Assembly: GCF_900177515.1 (NCBI RefSeq)
Contig: NZ_FXAK01000007.1
Location: forward strand, 1,968,501 to 2,032,500
Length of the DNA: 64,000 nucleotides
DNA from: Azospirillum oryzae
Lineage (GTDB): Bacteria; Pseudomonadota; Alphaproteobacteria; Azospirillales; Azospirillaceae
Direction: 5' to 3'
A program made the translations under genes and the position numbers. Of the stretch, positions 54,259 through 64,000 are shown in pieces. The first letter of the stretch is position 1. Each line of letters starts with the position of its first letter. Below the pieces are notes generated by a model. It worked only from the letters and a program-made list of their open reading frames with translations. It made no database searches and was not told the origin of the DNA.

Positions 54259-55558
54259 GCGGGCGCTCCGTCCGTCCGCCGGTACCGCCACCGGACCTGT
54301 CGCCGCCGCCGGCCTTCGGCCCGCCGCCGCGCGGTGCCGGACCGGCGCCCTTCGGACCCGTCGGCTTACCGTCCCTCGGCTTGGTGTCGCGGGACCTTGT
54401 ACCTTCCGAACGGCCACCCTCCGACCGGAAACCATCCGGCTTCGGGGCTCCGGCCTTGGATCCGCCGGACTTCGTCCCCCGTCCACCGGCCGCACCACCG
54501 CCGAGAGACAGGGTGCCCCGGGTCGATGCGCCCCGCCGGGCGGGCTTGGCCTCCTCGGTGCGGGCGGCTTCGGCTTCGTGCCGCTTGGTGGCGGAGCGGG
54601 GCGCACGTTTCGGAGCGGCCTTGGCGTCCGTCCTCGCGTCCGCCTTCGCATCCGTCTTGCCGGTTGCACGGCCGCCGGGCGCCGCCTTCGCCGGAACGGC
54701 CTTCACCGCCGCATCGGCTCTCGCCTTGGCGCGCTGCTTGGTCCCGGATTCGGCAGGCTCCGCCCCTTCGGGCGTGCCGAAGAAGGGGGCGATCTGTTCG
54801 CGGACGACGCGCTTCGGCACCTCCTCGACGGCGCCCTCCTCCAGCTTGCCGAGCTGGAAGGGACCATAGGCGACGCGGATCAGCCGGTTCACCTGGAGCC
54901 CGAGCGACTCCATCACCTTGCGGATCTCGCGGTTCTTGCCTTCCTTCAGGCTAACGGTCAGCCAGGCGTTGCGGCCCTGGATGCGGTCAAGAACGGCCTC
55001 GATCGGGCCGTACTTCACGCCTTCGATGGTCGGACCCTTTTCCAGTGCCGCCAGTTGCCGCTCGTCAACCTCGCCGAAGACGCGCACGCGATAGCGGCGG
55101 GTCCAGCCAGTCGCCGGCAGTTCCAGGAAGCGGGCCAACTCGCCGTCGTTGGTCAGCAGCAGCAGCCCCTCGGTCGTCAGGTCGAGACGGCCGATGGAAA
55201 CCACGCGCGGCAGGTCGGGCGGCAGGCGGTCGAAGACGGTTTCGCGACCCTTCTCGTCACGGGCGGTGGTGACCAGCCCCGACGGCTTGTGATAGCGCCA
55301 CAGGCGGGCAGGCTCCGGCTCCGGAATGACCTTGCCGTCGACCTGCACGATGTCGCCGGAGCGGACCACGCAGGCGGGGCTGTCGAGCACGCGGCTGTTG
55401 ACCGCGACGCGGCCCTCGGCGATCCAGCGTTCGGCGTCGCGGCGCGAGCAGAGCCCGGCGCGCGCCAGTCGCTTGGCGATGCGTTCGCCGCCGTCGGCAG
55501 CGGAGCCGGCGGCAGGGGTGGCGGATTTGGATTTCTTGGCGGTATCGGAGCGGTCCAT
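54239..55558 (-). CDS. RsuA/RluB-family pseudouridine synthase with long basic tail
   Basis: 439 residues. An S4 RNA-binding domain (ERIAKRLARAGLCSRRDAERWIAEGRVAVNSRVL, residues 25-58) precedes the synthase core with GRLDLTTEGLLLLTNDGE (catalytic Asp126) and KEGKNREIRKVMESLGLQVNRLIR. Residues from about 245 to 439 are low-complexity, rich in Gly, Lys, Arg and Ala, and probably disordered RNA-binding. RluB (23S U2605) is the most likely activity. It is in an operon with rsmD and divergent from tadA. Confidence 0.9.
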   Translation of the reverse strand: MDRSDTAKKSKSATPAAGSAADGGERIAKRLARAGLCSRRDAERWIAEGRVAVNSRVLDSPACVVRSGDIVQVDGKVIPEPEPARLWRYHKPSGLVTTARDEKGRETVFDRLPPDLPRVVSIGRLDLTTEGLLLLTNDGELARFLELPATGWTRRYRVRVFGEVDERQLAALEKGPTIEGVKYGPIEAVLDRIQGRNAWLTVSLKEGKNREIRKVMESLGLQVNRLIRVAYGPFQLGKLEEGAVEEVPKRVVREQIAPFFGTPEGAEPAESGTKQRAKARADAAVKAVPAKAAPGGRATGKTDAKADARTDAKAAPKRAPRSATKRHEAEAARTEEAKPARRGASTRGTLSLGGGAAGGRGTKSGGSKAGAPKPDGFRSEGGRSEGTRSRDTKPRDGKPTGPKGAGPAPRGGGPKAGGGDRSGGGTGGRTERPRADRRR

Positions 55559-55663
55559 GGCCGGACCATAGGGCCTGGACGCGCCGCCCGCAACACGAGT
55601 CCAGTGCCCGGACACCGGAATCCGGTTGACGCGCTCCCGGCGGGGTTGGCACCCTGCCCGGCC

Positions 55664-56116
55664 ATGCCGTCTCCCCGCTATATGGACCTCGCCTTCGCCG
55701 CTGCCGAGGCCGCCGCCGCGCGTGGCGAGGTGCCGGTCGGCGCCGTCGTCGTCGACCCCGCGACGGGCTCCGTCCTCGCCACCGCCGGCAACCGGACGGA
55801 GGAGCTGTGCGACCCGTCCGCCCATGCCGAGCTGCTGGCGATCCGTGCCGCCTGCGCCGTCCGCGGCCAGCCCCGCCTGCCCGGCTGCGACCTCTATGTG
55901 ACCCTGGAGCCCTGCGCGCTGTGCGCCGCGGCGATCAGCTTCGCCCGCATCCGGCGGGTCTATTACGGCGCCTACGACCCCAAGGGGGGCGCTGTCGATC
56001 ACGGCCCGCGATTCTTTACGCAGCCGACCTGCCACCACGCGCCGGAGGTCTACAGCGGCATCGGCGAGACACGGGCGGGGGCGCTGCTGCGGGGGTTCTT
56101 CAGGGAACGGCGGTGA
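55664..56116 (+). CDS. tadA: tRNA-specific adenosine deaminase
   Basis: 150 residues. The zinc deaminase motifs are SAHAELLAIR (HAE) and LEPCALCAAAISFARI (PCxxC), with GAYDPKGGAVDHG after them, as in TadA, which converts A34 to inosine in tRNA-Arg(ACG). Start at ATG 55664; ATG 55682 is an alternative. It is divergent from the RluB-type gene, a conserved arrangement. Confidence 0.93.
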   Translation: MPSPRYMDLAFAAAEAAAARGEVPVGAVVVDPATGSVLATAGNRTEELCDPSAHAELLAIRAACAVRGQPRLPGCDLYVTLEPCALCAAAISFARIRRVYYGAYDPKGGAVDHGPRFFTQPTCHHAPEVYSGIGETRAGALLRGFFRERR

Positions 56117-56355
56117 GCCTGCCGCCCGCCACCATGGACTGCACGCGCAATATTGCTTCCTGCATCAAGCAATAGAATTTCTTCAAAAAGACAGTAAATG
56201 ACGCATCTTCATTCGCAGAAGGCACGGATGAAAATCCCCGCCCCCTCAGCAGCCGCGGAGATGTAACGCGTAAATACTGATTAGCCTGTTAAGTGTTTGT
56301 TCAGCGAATATATGCCGATGATGCGCGGACCGCTTTAAGCCATCAGGAGTCGCAA

Positions 56356-57861
56356 ATGTTGTCGTTCCGCAAGCCACAGGACAATCAGGCTGCCGAAGAG
56401 CTGGCTCTGCTGGGGCGCCATGCGGGTGTCGGGCTGTGGGACGCGGTGATCCACAACGGCGATCCGATGCATGCGCAAAGCCGTTGGCACTGGTCGCCGG
56501 AATTCCGCCGCCTCGTCGGCTTCGACCGCGACGACACGACGGGTTTCCCCAACGTCGTCAATTCCTGGGCCGACCGGCTGCATCCGGACGATGCGAAGCG
56601 GACTTTCGACGCCTTCATGGCCTGCCTGAACGACCGCAGCGGTCGCACCGGCTATGATGTGAATTACCGGCTGAAGGTGAAGGACGGCAGCTATCGCTGG
56701 TTCCGCGCCATCGGCGGCGTCGCCCGCGACAGCAGCGGACTGGCGTTGCGCGCCTGCGGATCGCTGATCGACATCGATGCCGAGCGCAATGAACTGGAGC
56801 GGGCCAAGCTGCTCGACCGCCATGCCGGCGTCGGGCTGTGGGATGCGGTCTTCCACAATGGCGATCCGATGCACGCGCAAAGCCGTTGGCACTGGTCGCC
56901 GGAATTCCGCCGTCTCGCCGGATTCGAGCGCGACGACACGACGGGCTTCCCCAATGTCGTCAATTCCTGGGCCGACCGGCTGCATCCGGACGATGCCGGA
57001 CGCACCTTCGACGCCTTCATGGCCTGCCTGAACGACCGCAGCGGTCGCACCGGCTACGATGTCGATTACCGGCTGAAGGTGAAGGACGGCAGCTATCGCT
57101 GGTTCCGCGCCATCGGCGGCGTCGCCCGCGACAACAACGGCTTGGCGTTGCGCGCCTGCGGATCGCTGATCGACATCGATGCGGAGAAGCTGGCCGAGCT
57201 GCGGCAGGTGGAGATGGACGGCGAGCGCCGCCGCACCGTGTCCGGCCTTGCCGAATCGCTGGACCGTGAGGTCGGCACCGCCGCCGACCGTGCCACCGCC
57301 AACGCCCAGACCGTCGCCGCTGCGACGGAAGAGCTGTCGGCCTCCATCTCCGACATCAGCAACCGCGCCAACGAGGCGTCGGGCGCCTCGCTGAAGGCGT
57401 CCGAGGAGGCGTCGCGCACGAATGCCGCGGTTGAGGCCCTGGTCACCTCGGCCGAGCGCATCGGCGCCATCACCAAGCTGATCAACAGCATCGCGTCGCA
57501 GACCAACCTGCTGGCCCTGAACGCCACCATCGAAGCCGCCCGTGCCGGAGAGGCCGGCCGCGGCTTCGCCGTCGTGGCGAACGAGGTGAAGTCGCTGGCC
57601 CAGCAGAGCGGCAGCGCGGCCGACGACATCGCGGCGCAGATCGCCTCTGTCCAGCAGGAGGCGCTGCACGCGGTGGACGCCATCCGCCGCATCGGCACCA
57701 TCGTCACCGACGTCCAGCAGATCTCCACCACCATCGCCGCCGCCGTGTCGCAGCAGGAATCGGCGACCAAGGAGATCGCTCACAGCGTCACCCGCGTTGT
57801 CCGCGACATCGAGGTGGTGTCGCAGAACATCGCGTCCGCATCGGAGCGTCTGCGGGCGTAA
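56356..57861 (+). CDS. Soluble methyl-accepting chemotaxis protein with duplicated PAS domains
   Basis: 501 residues with no membrane segment or HAMP. Two PAS_3-type domains occur in tandem, roughly residues 20-142 and 156-276; both contain GRTGYDVNYRLKVKDG-type sequence and RWFRAIGGVARD. They are nearly identical in protein and DNA (402-bp period). The signalling hairpin follows: [20 protein letters not shown] and GRGFAVVANEVKSLAQQ. Start at 56356 has AGGAG 6-7 bases upstream. PAS domains may bind heme, flavin or a metabolite; the ligand is unknown. Confidence 0.92.
   Translation: MLSFRKPQDNQAAEELALLGRHAGVGLWDAVIHNGDPMHAQSRWHWSPEFRRLVGFDRDDTTGFPNVVNSWADRLHPDDAKRTFDAFMACLNDRSGRTGYDVNYRLKVKDGSYRWFRAIGGVARDSSGLALRACGSLIDIDAERNELERAKLLDRHAGVGLWDAVFHNGDPMHAQSRWHWSPEFRRLAGFERDDTTGFPNVVNSWADRLHPDDAGRTFDAFMACLNDRSGRTGYDVDYRLKVKDGSYRWFRAIGGVARDNNGLALRACGSLIDIDAEKLAELRQVEMDGERRRTVSGLAESLDREVGTAADRATANAQTVAAATEELSASISDISNRANEASGASLKASEEASRTNAAVEALVTSAERIGAITKLINSIASQTNLLALNATIEAARAGEAGRGFAVVANEVKSLAQQSGSAADDIAAQIASVQQEALHAVDAIRRIGTIVTDVQQISTTIAAAVSQQESATKEIAHSVTRVVRDIEVVSQNIASASERLRA
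56419..57184 (+). repeat. 402-bp tandem duplication encoding the two PAS domains
   Basis: Bases 56419-56782 and 56821-57184 are near-identical direct repeats offset by 402 bp (134 codons). Long identical runs such as the block around CCGTTGGCACTGGTCGCCGG show a recent or gene-conversion-maintained duplication. Confidence 0.85.
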
Positions 57862-57877
57862 GTACGGACATGAAAAA

Positions 57878-57904
57878 GGGGGCGCAGCGATGCGCCCCCG
57901 GTTT
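57878..57904. terminator. Bidirectional intrinsic terminator
   Basis: GGGGGCGCA-GCGA-TGCGCCCCC, a perfect 9-bp stem with a GNRA-like tetraloop, preceded by AAAAA and followed by CGGTTTT. It lies between the convergent chemoreceptor and purD genes and fits both. Confidence 0.75.
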
Positions 57905-57926
57905 TCCTATAGAAGCGAAAGCGGTC

Positions 57927-59213
57927 CTACCGCCCCACCGCCCGCCAGCCGATGTCGCGGCGGCAGAAGCCGTCCGGCCAGTCCAGCGCATCAACCGCCT
58001 TGTAGGCCGCCGCCTGCGCCTCGGCCACCGTCGGCGCCAGCGCGGTGACGCCCAGCACCCGGCCGCCGACCGACAGCACCCGGCCATCCTCGGCGCGCTT
58101 CGTTCCGGCATGGAAGACGGTCACATTCTCCACCGCGCCGGCCTTGTCCAGCCCGCGGATCTCAGTGTTCTTGGCGTAGTCGCCGGGATAGCCGTTGGCC
58201 GCCATCACCACGCACAGCGCGGTCTGGTCGTGCCAGCGCAGGTCGATGCTGTCCAGCACCCCGTCGGCCGCCGCCACCAGAGCGGCCAGCACGTCGGACT
58301 TCAGCCGCATCATCAGCGTCTGGCATTCCGGGTCGCCGAAGCGGACGTTGAACTCCAGCGTCTTCGGCACGGGGCCGTCCGGCGTCTGCATGATCATCAG
58401 GCCGGCGAACAGCACGCCCTTGAAGGGCTTGCCTTCCGCCGCCATGCCCTTGACCGTCGGCAGGATGATCTCGCGCATCACGCGGTCCTGCAGATCGGGC
58501 GTCAGCACCGGCGCGGGGGAATAGGCGCCCATGCCGCCGGTGTTGGGGCCGGTGTCGCCGTCGCCGACCGCCTTGTGGTCCTGGGCCGAGGCCAGCGGCA
58601 GCGCGTTCTCGCCGTCGCACAGCGCGAAGAAGCTGACCTCCTCGCCGTCCAGGAACTCCTCCACCACCACCTCGGCACCGGCGGCACCGAAGCGGCCACC
58701 GACCAGCGCGTCATCGATGGCCTCGAACGCCTCCTGCTCGGTGCGGGCGACGGTGACGCCCTTGCCGGCGGCCAGCCCGTCGGCCTTCACCACGATGGGC
58801 GCACCATGCTTGCGGACATAGGCCTTGGCCGCTTCCGGATCCTTGAAGCGCTCGTAGAAGGCGGTGGGCACCCCGTATTTCGCCAGGATGTCCTTCATGA
58901 AGCCCTTGGAGCCCTCAAGCTCCGCCGCCGCCGCGCTGGGGCCGAAGGCCTTGACGCCCAGCGCCGTCAGCTTGTCGACCAAACCCAGCACCAGCGGGCC
59001 TTCCGGGCCGACGACGACGAAGTCGATGGCGGTGTCCTGGACGAAGCGCACCAGCGCGTCGACATCCTCCGACCCGATGGGGACCAGCGTGGCGACGTCG
59101 GCGATGCCGGCATTGCCCGGCGCGCAATAGAGCGCGTCGCACAGCGGCGAATTGGAAATGGCCCAGCAGAGCGCGTGCTCACGACCGCCCGATCCGACGA
59201 CGAGGACTTTCAT
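57927..59213 (-). CDS. purD: Phosphoribosylamine-glycine ligase
   Basis: 428 residues from ATG 59213 ([19 protein letters not shown]). ATP-grasp enzyme of purine synthesis that joins phosphoribosylamine and glycine to give [60 protein letters not shown] are all intact. It is divergent from xseA, 73 bp apart, a frequent neighbourhood in this class. Confidence 0.96.
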   Translation of the reverse strand: MKVLVVGSGGREHALCWAISNSPLCDALYCAPGNAGIADVATLVPIGSEDVDALVRFVQDTAIDFVVVGPEGPLVLGLVDKLTALGVKAFGPSAAAAELEGSKGFMKDILAKYGVPTAFYERFKDPEAAKAYVRKHGAPIVVKADGLAAGKGVTVARTEQEAFEAIDDALVGGRFGAAGAEVVVEEFLDGEEVSFFALCDGENALPLASAQDHKAVGDGDTGPNTGGMGAYSPAPVLTPDLQDRVMREIILPTVKGMAAEGKPFKGVLFAGLMIMQTPDGPVPKTLEFNVRFGDPECQTLMMRLKSDVLAALVAAADGVLDSIDLRWHDQTALCVVMAANGYPGDYAKNTEIRGLDKAGAVENVTVFHAGTKRAEDGRVLSVGGRVLGVTALAPTVAEAQAAAYKAVDALDWPDGFCRRDIGWRAVGR

Positions 59214-59286
59214 GGGGTGGCGCTCCTTCCGCCTTGTTGCCGACAGCGCGCCTTGTATCATGGCGGCGCCCCAACTCAAGAGCGCC

Positions 59287-60906
59287 ATGACGTCCGAAAA
59301 CGCACCCCTCATCGCCCCCGAACCGCGCCCCGGCTCCAACCTTCCGGAATTCACCGTCGGCGACCTCGCCCGCCGGCTGAAGCGCAGCATCGAGGAGGAA
59401 TTCGGCTTCGTCCGCGTTCGCGGCGAGATCAGCCAGCCGAAGAAGCACAGCTCCGGCCACTGCTACATGCGCCTCAAGGACGACACCGCGGTGATCGAGG
59501 CGGTGTGCTGGCGCGGAACCATGGCGAAGCTGGCGGTCCGGCCGGAGGAAGGGCTGGAGGTCATCGTCACCGGGCGGATGACCACCTACCCCGGCCGCTC
59601 GCAATACCAGCTGATCGTCGAGTCGATGGAGCTGGCCGGCGAAGGCGCGCTGCTGAAGATGCTGGAGGAGCGCAAGCGCCGGCTGGCGGCGGAGGGGCTG
59701 TTCGACCCCGCCCGCAAGAGGCGCATCCCCTTCCTGCCGGACGTGATCGGCGTCGTCACCTCCCCCACCGGGGCGGTGATCCGCGACATCCTGCACCGGC
59801 TGAACGACCGCTTCCCCCGCCATGTCCTGCTGTGGCCGGTCGCCGTCCAGGGCGAGCGCGCGGCAGCCGAGGTGACGGCAGCCATCGAGGGCTTCAACCG
59901 CATCCAGCCCGGCGGCCGCATCCCCCGCCCGGACCTGATCATCGTGGCGCGCGGCGGCGGCTCGCTGGAGGACCTGATGGCCTTCAACGAGGAAAATGTC
60001 GTCCGTGCCGCGGCGGCCAGCGCCATCCCGCTGATCTCCGCCGTCGGGCACGAGACCGACACCACCCTGATCGACTTCGCGTCGGACCTGCGCGCGCCCA
60101 CCCCGACCGCCGCCGCCGAAATGGCGGTGCCGGTGCGTGGCGAGTTGCTGGCCCAGATCCTGGACGACGAGCGCCGCCTGCTCGCCTGCGCGTCGCGCGC
60201 GGTGGAGGACCGCCGCAACCGAGTGGAGGGGCTGGCCCGTGGCCTGGGCGATCCCCGCGCCCTGCTGGAGGGTCATGCCCAGCGGCTGGACGACCGCGCC
60301 GAACGCCTGAACCTTGCCGCCTCCGCCCTGCTGGAGCGGCGGCGCACCCGCGTCGGCGAGCTGGCCGCCAAGCTGCGCCATCCGCGCGAGAAGCTTGCCC
60401 AGGCGGAACAGAAACTGGCGTCCGAAAGCCGTGCCCTCGATTCGGCTCTGCGCCATGCGGTGACCACCGCCGGCGGCCGGTTCGACCGCATCGCCGGCCG
60501 GCTGTCGCTGACCCCGGCGCGGGTGAAGCTGGCGGATGGAGAGCGCCGCGTCGCCGACCTGACTCCGCGCCTCGACCGCAGCTATGCCAAGGGGGTTGCC
60601 GACAAGGCGGCGAAGCTGGCGTCGCTCGGCCAATTGCTGGAAAGTTACAGCTACAAGGGCGTTCTGGCCCGCGGCTTCGCCCTGGTCGAGGATCGCGACG
60701 GCCGCCCGGTGACCCGCGCCGATCAGGCGACGCCGGGTCTGGCCGTCAACATCGTCTTCGCCGATGACGCAAAAGTTGCAGCAACCATCGACGGCGGCGC
60801 CCCGAAGGCGGAGGTCAAGACCGAGGCACCGGCGGAGGCCAAGCCGGAGAAGAAGCCGGCAGCGCGCAAGCCGCGGGTGACGCCGGTGCAGGGGACACTT
60901 TTCTGA
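59287..60906 (+). CDS. xseA: Exodeoxyribonuclease VII large subunit
   Basis: 539 residues. The OB domain ([44 protein letters not shown]) is followed by the catalytic core ([89 protein letters not shown]) and a helical C-terminus ending in an Ala/Lys/Pro tail. It digests single-stranded DNA; the small subunit XseB is not in the window. ATG 59287 is favoured; 59260 is possible. Confidence 0.95.
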   Translation: MTSENAPLIAPEPRPGSNLPEFTVGDLARRLKRSIEEEFGFVRVRGEISQPKKHSSGHCYMRLKDDTAVIEAVCWRGTMAKLAVRPEEGLEVIVTGRMTTYPGRSQYQLIVESMELAGEGALLKMLEERKRRLAAEGLFDPARKRRIPFLPDVIGVVTSPTGAVIRDILHRLNDRFPRHVLLWPVAVQGERAAAEVTAAIEGFNRIQPGGRIPRPDLIIVARGGGSLEDLMAFNEENVVRAAAASAIPLISAVGHETDTTLIDFASDLRAPTPTAAAEMAVPVRGELLAQILDDERRLLACASRAVEDRRNRVEGLARGLGDPRALLEGHAQRLDDRAERLNLAASALLERRRTRVGELAAKLRHPREKLAQAEQKLASESRALDSALRHAVTTAGGRFDRIAGRLSLTPARVKLADGERRVADLTPRLDRSYAKGVADKAAKLASLGQLLESYSYKGVLARGFALVEDRDGRPVTRADQATPGLAVNIVFADDAKVAATIDGGAPKAEVKTEAPAEAKPEKKPAARKPRVTPVQGTLF

Positions 60907-60911
60907 CCGGA

Positions 60912-60939
60912 AAGGCCGCGCCTCACCGGGCGCGGCCTT
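60912..60939. terminator. Hairpin between convergent xseA and pyrC
   Basis: Perfect 11-bp stem AAGGCCGCGCC/GGCGCGGCCTT with a 6-nt loop in the 40-bp gap between the two stops. A short T/G stretch follows on the plus strand; it probably serves both genes. Confidence 0.65.
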
Positions 60940-60946
60940 GTTCGCC

Positions 60947-62002
60947 TCACACCGCCCCCGCGAAGCTCCAGCGCAGGGTCTCGCCGCTGCGGAAGGGCAG
61001 GACGGCGTCGCCCTCGCTGACCAGGATCAGGTCGGGGGCGATCGACCGACGGCGTTCCAGAGCGACGCGCTCCTCGCTGACCGGCAGGTTGTAGAAACGC
61101 GGGCCGTTCAGGCTGGCGAAGGCCTCCAGCCTGTCGAGCGCGCCGGCCTCGTCGAATGCCTCGGCGTAGAGTTCCAGCGCATTGGCGGCGGTGAAGCAGC
61201 CGGCGCAGCCGCAGGCGGCTTCCTTGGCCGTCACCGTGTGCGGGGCAGTGTCGGTGCCCAGGAAGAACGGCCCCTCGCCGCTCGTCGCCGCCTCGACGAG
61301 CGCCACCCTGTGCGTCTCGCGCTTGGCGATCGGCAGGCAGTAGAGATGCGGACGAATGCCGCCCTGGAAGATGTGGCTGCGGTTGATCAGCAGATGGTGC
61401 GCGGTGATGGTGGCGCCGATCCGGCCGCTGGCGGCATGCGCCCGCACGAACTGCACGGCGTCGGCCGTCGTCACATGCTCCAGCACCACGCGCAGGGTCT
61501 TGTGACGCTCCAGCAGCGGGGCCAGGATGGTGTCGATGAACACCGCCTCGCGGTCGAAGATGTCGACCGACTGGTCGGTCACCTCGCCATGGATCAGCAG
61601 CGGCATGCCGATTTCCGCCATGCGCTCCAGCACCGGGGCGATGCGGGCGATGTCGGTGACGCCATGGGCGCTGTTGGTGGTGGCGTTGGCGGGATAGAGC
61701 TTGGCCGCTGCGAACACCCCGTCCCTGAAGCCCTGGGCCAGATCGTCGGCATCGGTGCCGTCGGTCAGATAGGCGGTCATCAGCGGGGTGAAGGCCACGC
61801 CGTCCGGCAGGGCCGCCAGGATGCGCTCGCGGTAGGCCACGGCATCGGCGGCCGTCGCCACCGGCGGCTTCAGGTTCGGCATCACGATGGCGCGGCCAAA
61901 CTGACGGGCGGTGAAGGGTAGAACCGCTTTCAGCATGGCGCCATCGCGCAAATGGACATGCCAGTCGTCGGGACGGCGGATGACAAGGCGGTCGTTCGGC
62001 AT
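60947..62002 (-). CDS. pyrC: Dihydroorotase (class II, homodimeric)
   Basis: 351 residues from ATG 62002. It closes carbamoyl-aspartate to dihydroorotate in pyrimidine synthesis. The binuclear zinc site is seen: [26 protein letters not shown] (carboxylated Lys), [19 protein letters not shown] and FLGTDTAPH. The N-terminus and length match class II PyrC, not the long class I type. The ORF runs upstream to 62119 without similarity. Confidence 0.95.
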   Translation of the reverse strand: MPNDRLVIRRPDDWHVHLRDGAMLKAVLPFTARQFGRAIVMPNLKPPVATAADAVAYRERILAALPDGVAFTPLMTAYLTDGTDADDLAQGFRDGVFAAAKLYPANATTNSAHGVTDIARIAPVLERMAEIGMPLLIHGEVTDQSVDIFDREAVFIDTILAPLLERHKTLRVVLEHVTTADAVQFVRAHAASGRIGATITAHHLLINRSHIFQGGIRPHLYCLPIAKRETHRVALVEAATSGEGPFFLGTDTAPHTVTAKEAACGCAGCFTAANALELYAEAFDEAGALDRLEAFASLNGPRFYNLPVSEERVALERRRSIAPDLILVSEGDAVLPFRSGETLRWSFAGAV

Positions 62003-62132
62003 GGATCGGGTCCCGGCGCTGCTGTCGAGTGGGGCGGTTCGCTTGGACGACGTTCTATCGCCATCGTCGCCGCATCTCAACAGAGGCGGGCACGGACTGG
62101 AAACACGGACGGGAAACAAGAGGTGAAGCCGG

Positions 62133-62166
62133 CAGCCCCCCGCCGGCCGGCGTTGGCGAGGGGCTG
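62133..62166. terminator. Nested palindrome between pyrC and the exported low-complexity gene
   Basis: CAGCCCC (62133) pairs with GGGGCTG (62160) around an inner palindrome CGCCGGCCGGCG (62141-62152). A stable structure, but without a T-run on either side, so termination is uncertain. Confidence 0.35.
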
Positions 62167-62183
62167 GCCGTCTTGCCGAGACC

Positions 62184-62747
62184 TTACTGGACGGTCGTCG
62201 AGGTCTTGACCCCCAGGATGTCGTCGATCTTCGCGGCCTGCTCGGCGGTCACCGGCTTGCCGCCGATGGTGGCGAGCTGCTGCCGTGCCTCGGCCACCGC
62301 CTTGTCGCGGGCGGCGCTGTCCTTCAGCGCATGGGCGGCCAGCATCTGCTCGTGATACTTGCCGAGCTGGACCGTCAACTGCTCGGTCGGCTTGGCGCCC
62401 AGTTCCTTGGCGACGGCATCGGCCTGGGTCTTGGTCACCTCGGCCTTCGGAGTGGCGGCGACCTGCTCATGCTTGGTCTTGCCGGCCTCGGCCTTGGTGG
62501 CGTCGGCTTTCGGGGCTTCGGTCTTGGTAGCCTCGCTCTTGGTGACGGCCTTCTGCTCGACCTTGGCGGTCGGAGCGGGCGCAGTCGTGGTGGAGTCGGT
62601 CGTCGCGGCGGGGGCGGACGCGGCCGGAGCGGCCGGAACGACCGTTGCGGCACCCGCGCTCAGCACAGGGACAGTCGCCACCAGGGCGGCAAACGCAAAG
62701 GTCGAAACGGACGAGCGGATACGCGACCCAAAGACGGTGCCGGACAT
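62184..62747 (-). CDS. Exported low-complexity Ala/Lys/Glu/Thr-rich protein
   Basis: 187 residues. A signal peptide ([21 protein letters not shown]) is followed by an Ala/Pro/Thr region and a repetitive basic/acidic stretch ([20 protein letters not shown]), then a more ordered C-terminus ([40 protein letters not shown]). No family is recognised. It is probably periplasmic. Its ATG is about 205 bp from the divergent hisS start. Confidence 0.6.
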   Translation of the reverse strand: MSGTVFGSRIRSSVSTFAFAALVATVPVLSAGAATVVPAAPAASAPAATTDSTTTAPAPTAKVEQKAVTKSEATKTEAPKADATKAEAGKTKHEQVAATPKAEVTKTQADAVAKELGAKPTEQLTVQLGKYHEQMLAAHALKDSAARDKAVAEARQQLATIGGKPVTAEQAAKIDDILGVKTSTTVQ

Positions 62748-62952
62748 TTGGTTTCTCCATTTCGGTGAGCGATCCTCGTTGCGGGATCGTGCTTAGATGA
62801 ACGCGGCCCGGCTGACGTTCATTCCACGCTCTTCCAAAAAATTTCCGCCCCAACTGAAAAATTTATCCCGGCCTTTTTGGGCGCAGGTGACGGGACCGGC
62901 GAAAGGGGCTAGAAAACGCACGCTTTTCCTATCCAAGCGCGGACCTTCTCCG

Positions 62953-64000
62953 ATGAGCCTGATCACGCCCCGCACCCCGCCCGGAACGATGGAGCTGCTG
63001 CCGCGCCAGCAGGTGGCCTTCCAGCGCATGCTGGACACCATCCGCCGCGGTTACGAGCGGTTCGGCTTCGTCCCCGTAGAAACCCCGGTGTTCGAGACGG
63101 TGGACACGCTGTTGACCAAGTCGGGCGGCGAGACGGAGAAGCAGGTCTATTTCGTCCAGTCGACCGGCGCCATCCAGCAGGGCAACAAGCCGGAACTGGC
63201 CCTGCGCTTCGATCTGACCGTGCCGCTCGCCCGCTATGTGGCGGAGCATGAGCGCGACCTCGCCTTCCCCTTCCGCCGCTATCAGATCCAGCGGGTCTAC
63301 CGCGGCGAGCGGGCGCAGCGCGGGCGCTTCCGCGAATTCTACCAGTGCGACATCGACGTGATCGGCAAGGACAGCCTGTCCGCCCATTACGACGCCGAAA
63401 TCCCGGCGGTCATCCACCATGTCTTCAGCGAACTGAACTTCGGCGGCTTCACCATCAACGTGAACAACCGCAAGATCCTGCTGGGCCTGCTCGACGGCCT
63501 GGGCGTCGCCGATGCCGACACCCGCGTGCTGGTGCTGCGCGAGATCGACAAGCTGGACAAGATCGGCCGCGACAAGGTGCGCGACAGCCTGCTTGGCCTC
63601 GGCGTGACCGAGCATGCCGCCGACACCATCCTGTCGCTGATCGACATAAAGGGCAGCAACGCCGAGACTCTGGCGGCACTTGGCGCGCTGGACATCGAAA
63701 ACGCCATCTTCCGCGAGGGCGTCGGCGAACTGACCACCGTCATCGAGGGGCTGAAGGCCTTCCAGGTTCCGGAGGGGACGGTGCGCATCAACCTCGCCAT
63801 CGCGCGGGGGCTCGATTACTACACCGGCACCGTCTACGAGACCTTCCTGAACGACCATCCCGGTATCGGCTCGGTCTGCTCCGGCGGGCGCTACGAGAAT
63901 CTCGCCAGCCACTACACCAAGTCGAAGCTGCCGGGCGTCGGCATCTCCATCGGCGCGACCCGCCTGTTCTACCAACTGATGGAGGCCGGCATCATCAAGG
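62953..64000 (+). CDS. hisS: Histidine-tRNA ligase, N-terminal part (runs off the window)
   Basis: 349 codons are present; the stop lies beyond the window. The class II core has [53 protein letters not shown] (motif 2) and [14 protein letters not shown] (histidine-A box), with [16 protein letters not shown] (motif 3 region) near the window end. It charges tRNA-His. It starts [23 protein letters not shown] 62953 is well placed after CTTCTCC, though with a weak ribosome site. Confidence 0.95.
   Translation, partial: MSLITPRTPPGTMELLPRQQVAFQRMLDTIRRGYERFGFVPVETPVFETVDTLLTKSGGETEKQVYFVQSTGAIQQGNKPELALRFDLTVPLARYVAEHERDLAFPFRRYQIQRVYRGERAQRGRFREFYQCDIDVIGKDSLSAHYDAEIPAVIHHVFSELNFGGFTINVNNRKILLGLLDGLGVADADTRVLVLREIDKLDKIGRDKVRDSLLGLGVTEHAADTILSLIDIKGSNAETLAALGALDIENAIFREGVGELTTVIEGLKAFQVPEGTVRINLAIARGLDYYTGTVYETFLNDHPGIGSVCSGGRYENLASHYTKSKLPGVGISIGATRLFYQLMEAGIIK

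Noticed and set aside
56290-56325. Sigma-28-like GCCGATGA upstream of the soluble chemoreceptor
   Set aside because: The only TAA-type -35 element is about 20 bp away rather than the expected 15, so it is not a convincing flagellar promoter.

Overview
This is a GC-rich (roughly two-thirds G+C) chromosomal window from an alphaproteobacterium. Protein content and style (RpsU, PanB, an HWE-type bacteriophytochrome with a receiver domain, tandem LuxR-type regulators one of which resembles FlcA, CheY/CheZ genes, a TreS-like glucosyltransferase, a Shethna FeSII-like ferredoxin) point to the Rhodospirillales, most likely Azospirillum. I see no prophage, insertion sequence, CRISPR array, tRNA or rRNA gene. 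The gene content is mostly housekeeping, with sensory and signalling genes interspersed.

Layout. 1-5.4 kb: start of a peptide deformylase gene, rpsU with a strong terminator, panB, then a ligase-associated repair pair (Lhr-like helicase and PdeM phosphoesterase) split by a convergent FeSII-like 2Fe-2S protein. 5.4-8.8 kb: photolyase, then a zinc unit of zur plus a His-rich CobW/ZNG-type GTPase behind a perfect Zur-box-like palindrome. 8.8-20.4 kb: M1-like peptidase, Cache chemoreceptor, ChaC, DUF2125, class II amidotransferase, receiver-kinase, holC-pepA and an RsmB-type methyltransferase. 20.8-28.8 kb: mltA, a GNAT, a SpoU methyltransferase, a bacteriophytochrome, recN and bamD. 28.9-31.5 kb: a chemotaxis unit on the minus strand, cheY followed by two different CheZ genes, the first carrying five copies of a CheY-binding-like peptide. 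31.7-39.1 kb: aminopeptidase P, TerB-like protein, prmA, a large unknown protein and a UvrD/PcrA helicase. 39.1-43.7 kb: an AT-richer leader followed by two NarL/LuxR-type response regulators, a degenerate alpha/beta hydrolase, an unknown and YccF. 43.7-53.0 kb: DUF3095, a small unknown, mutL, mazEF, an HxlR/oxidoreductase pair, a TreS-like enzyme, a small membrane protein and an OxlT-type transporter. 53.7-64 kb: rsmD, an RluB-type pseudouridine synthase, tadA, a soluble chemoreceptor with two near-identical PAS domains, purD, xseA, pyrC, a low-complexity exported protein and the first three quarters of hisS.

How genes work together. The clearest functional units are zur-cobW (zinc homeostasis), cheY-cheZ-cheZ (motor signal termination), lhr/pdeM (DNA repair), pepA-holC, rluB-like-rsmD with tadA divergent (RNA modification), purD/xseA/pyrC (nucleotide and DNA metabolism) and the mazEF toxin-antitoxin pair. 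Four copies of a GC-rich palindromic repeat (REP-like) lie between genes. The most novel-looking signal is the CheZ paralogue with an array of five FliM/CheZ-like CheY-docking peptides; other noteworthy signals are the FeSII-like protein, the 402-bp tandem PAS duplication, stacked dyads upstream of oxlT and bphP, and an AT-rich patch inside the UvrD gene.
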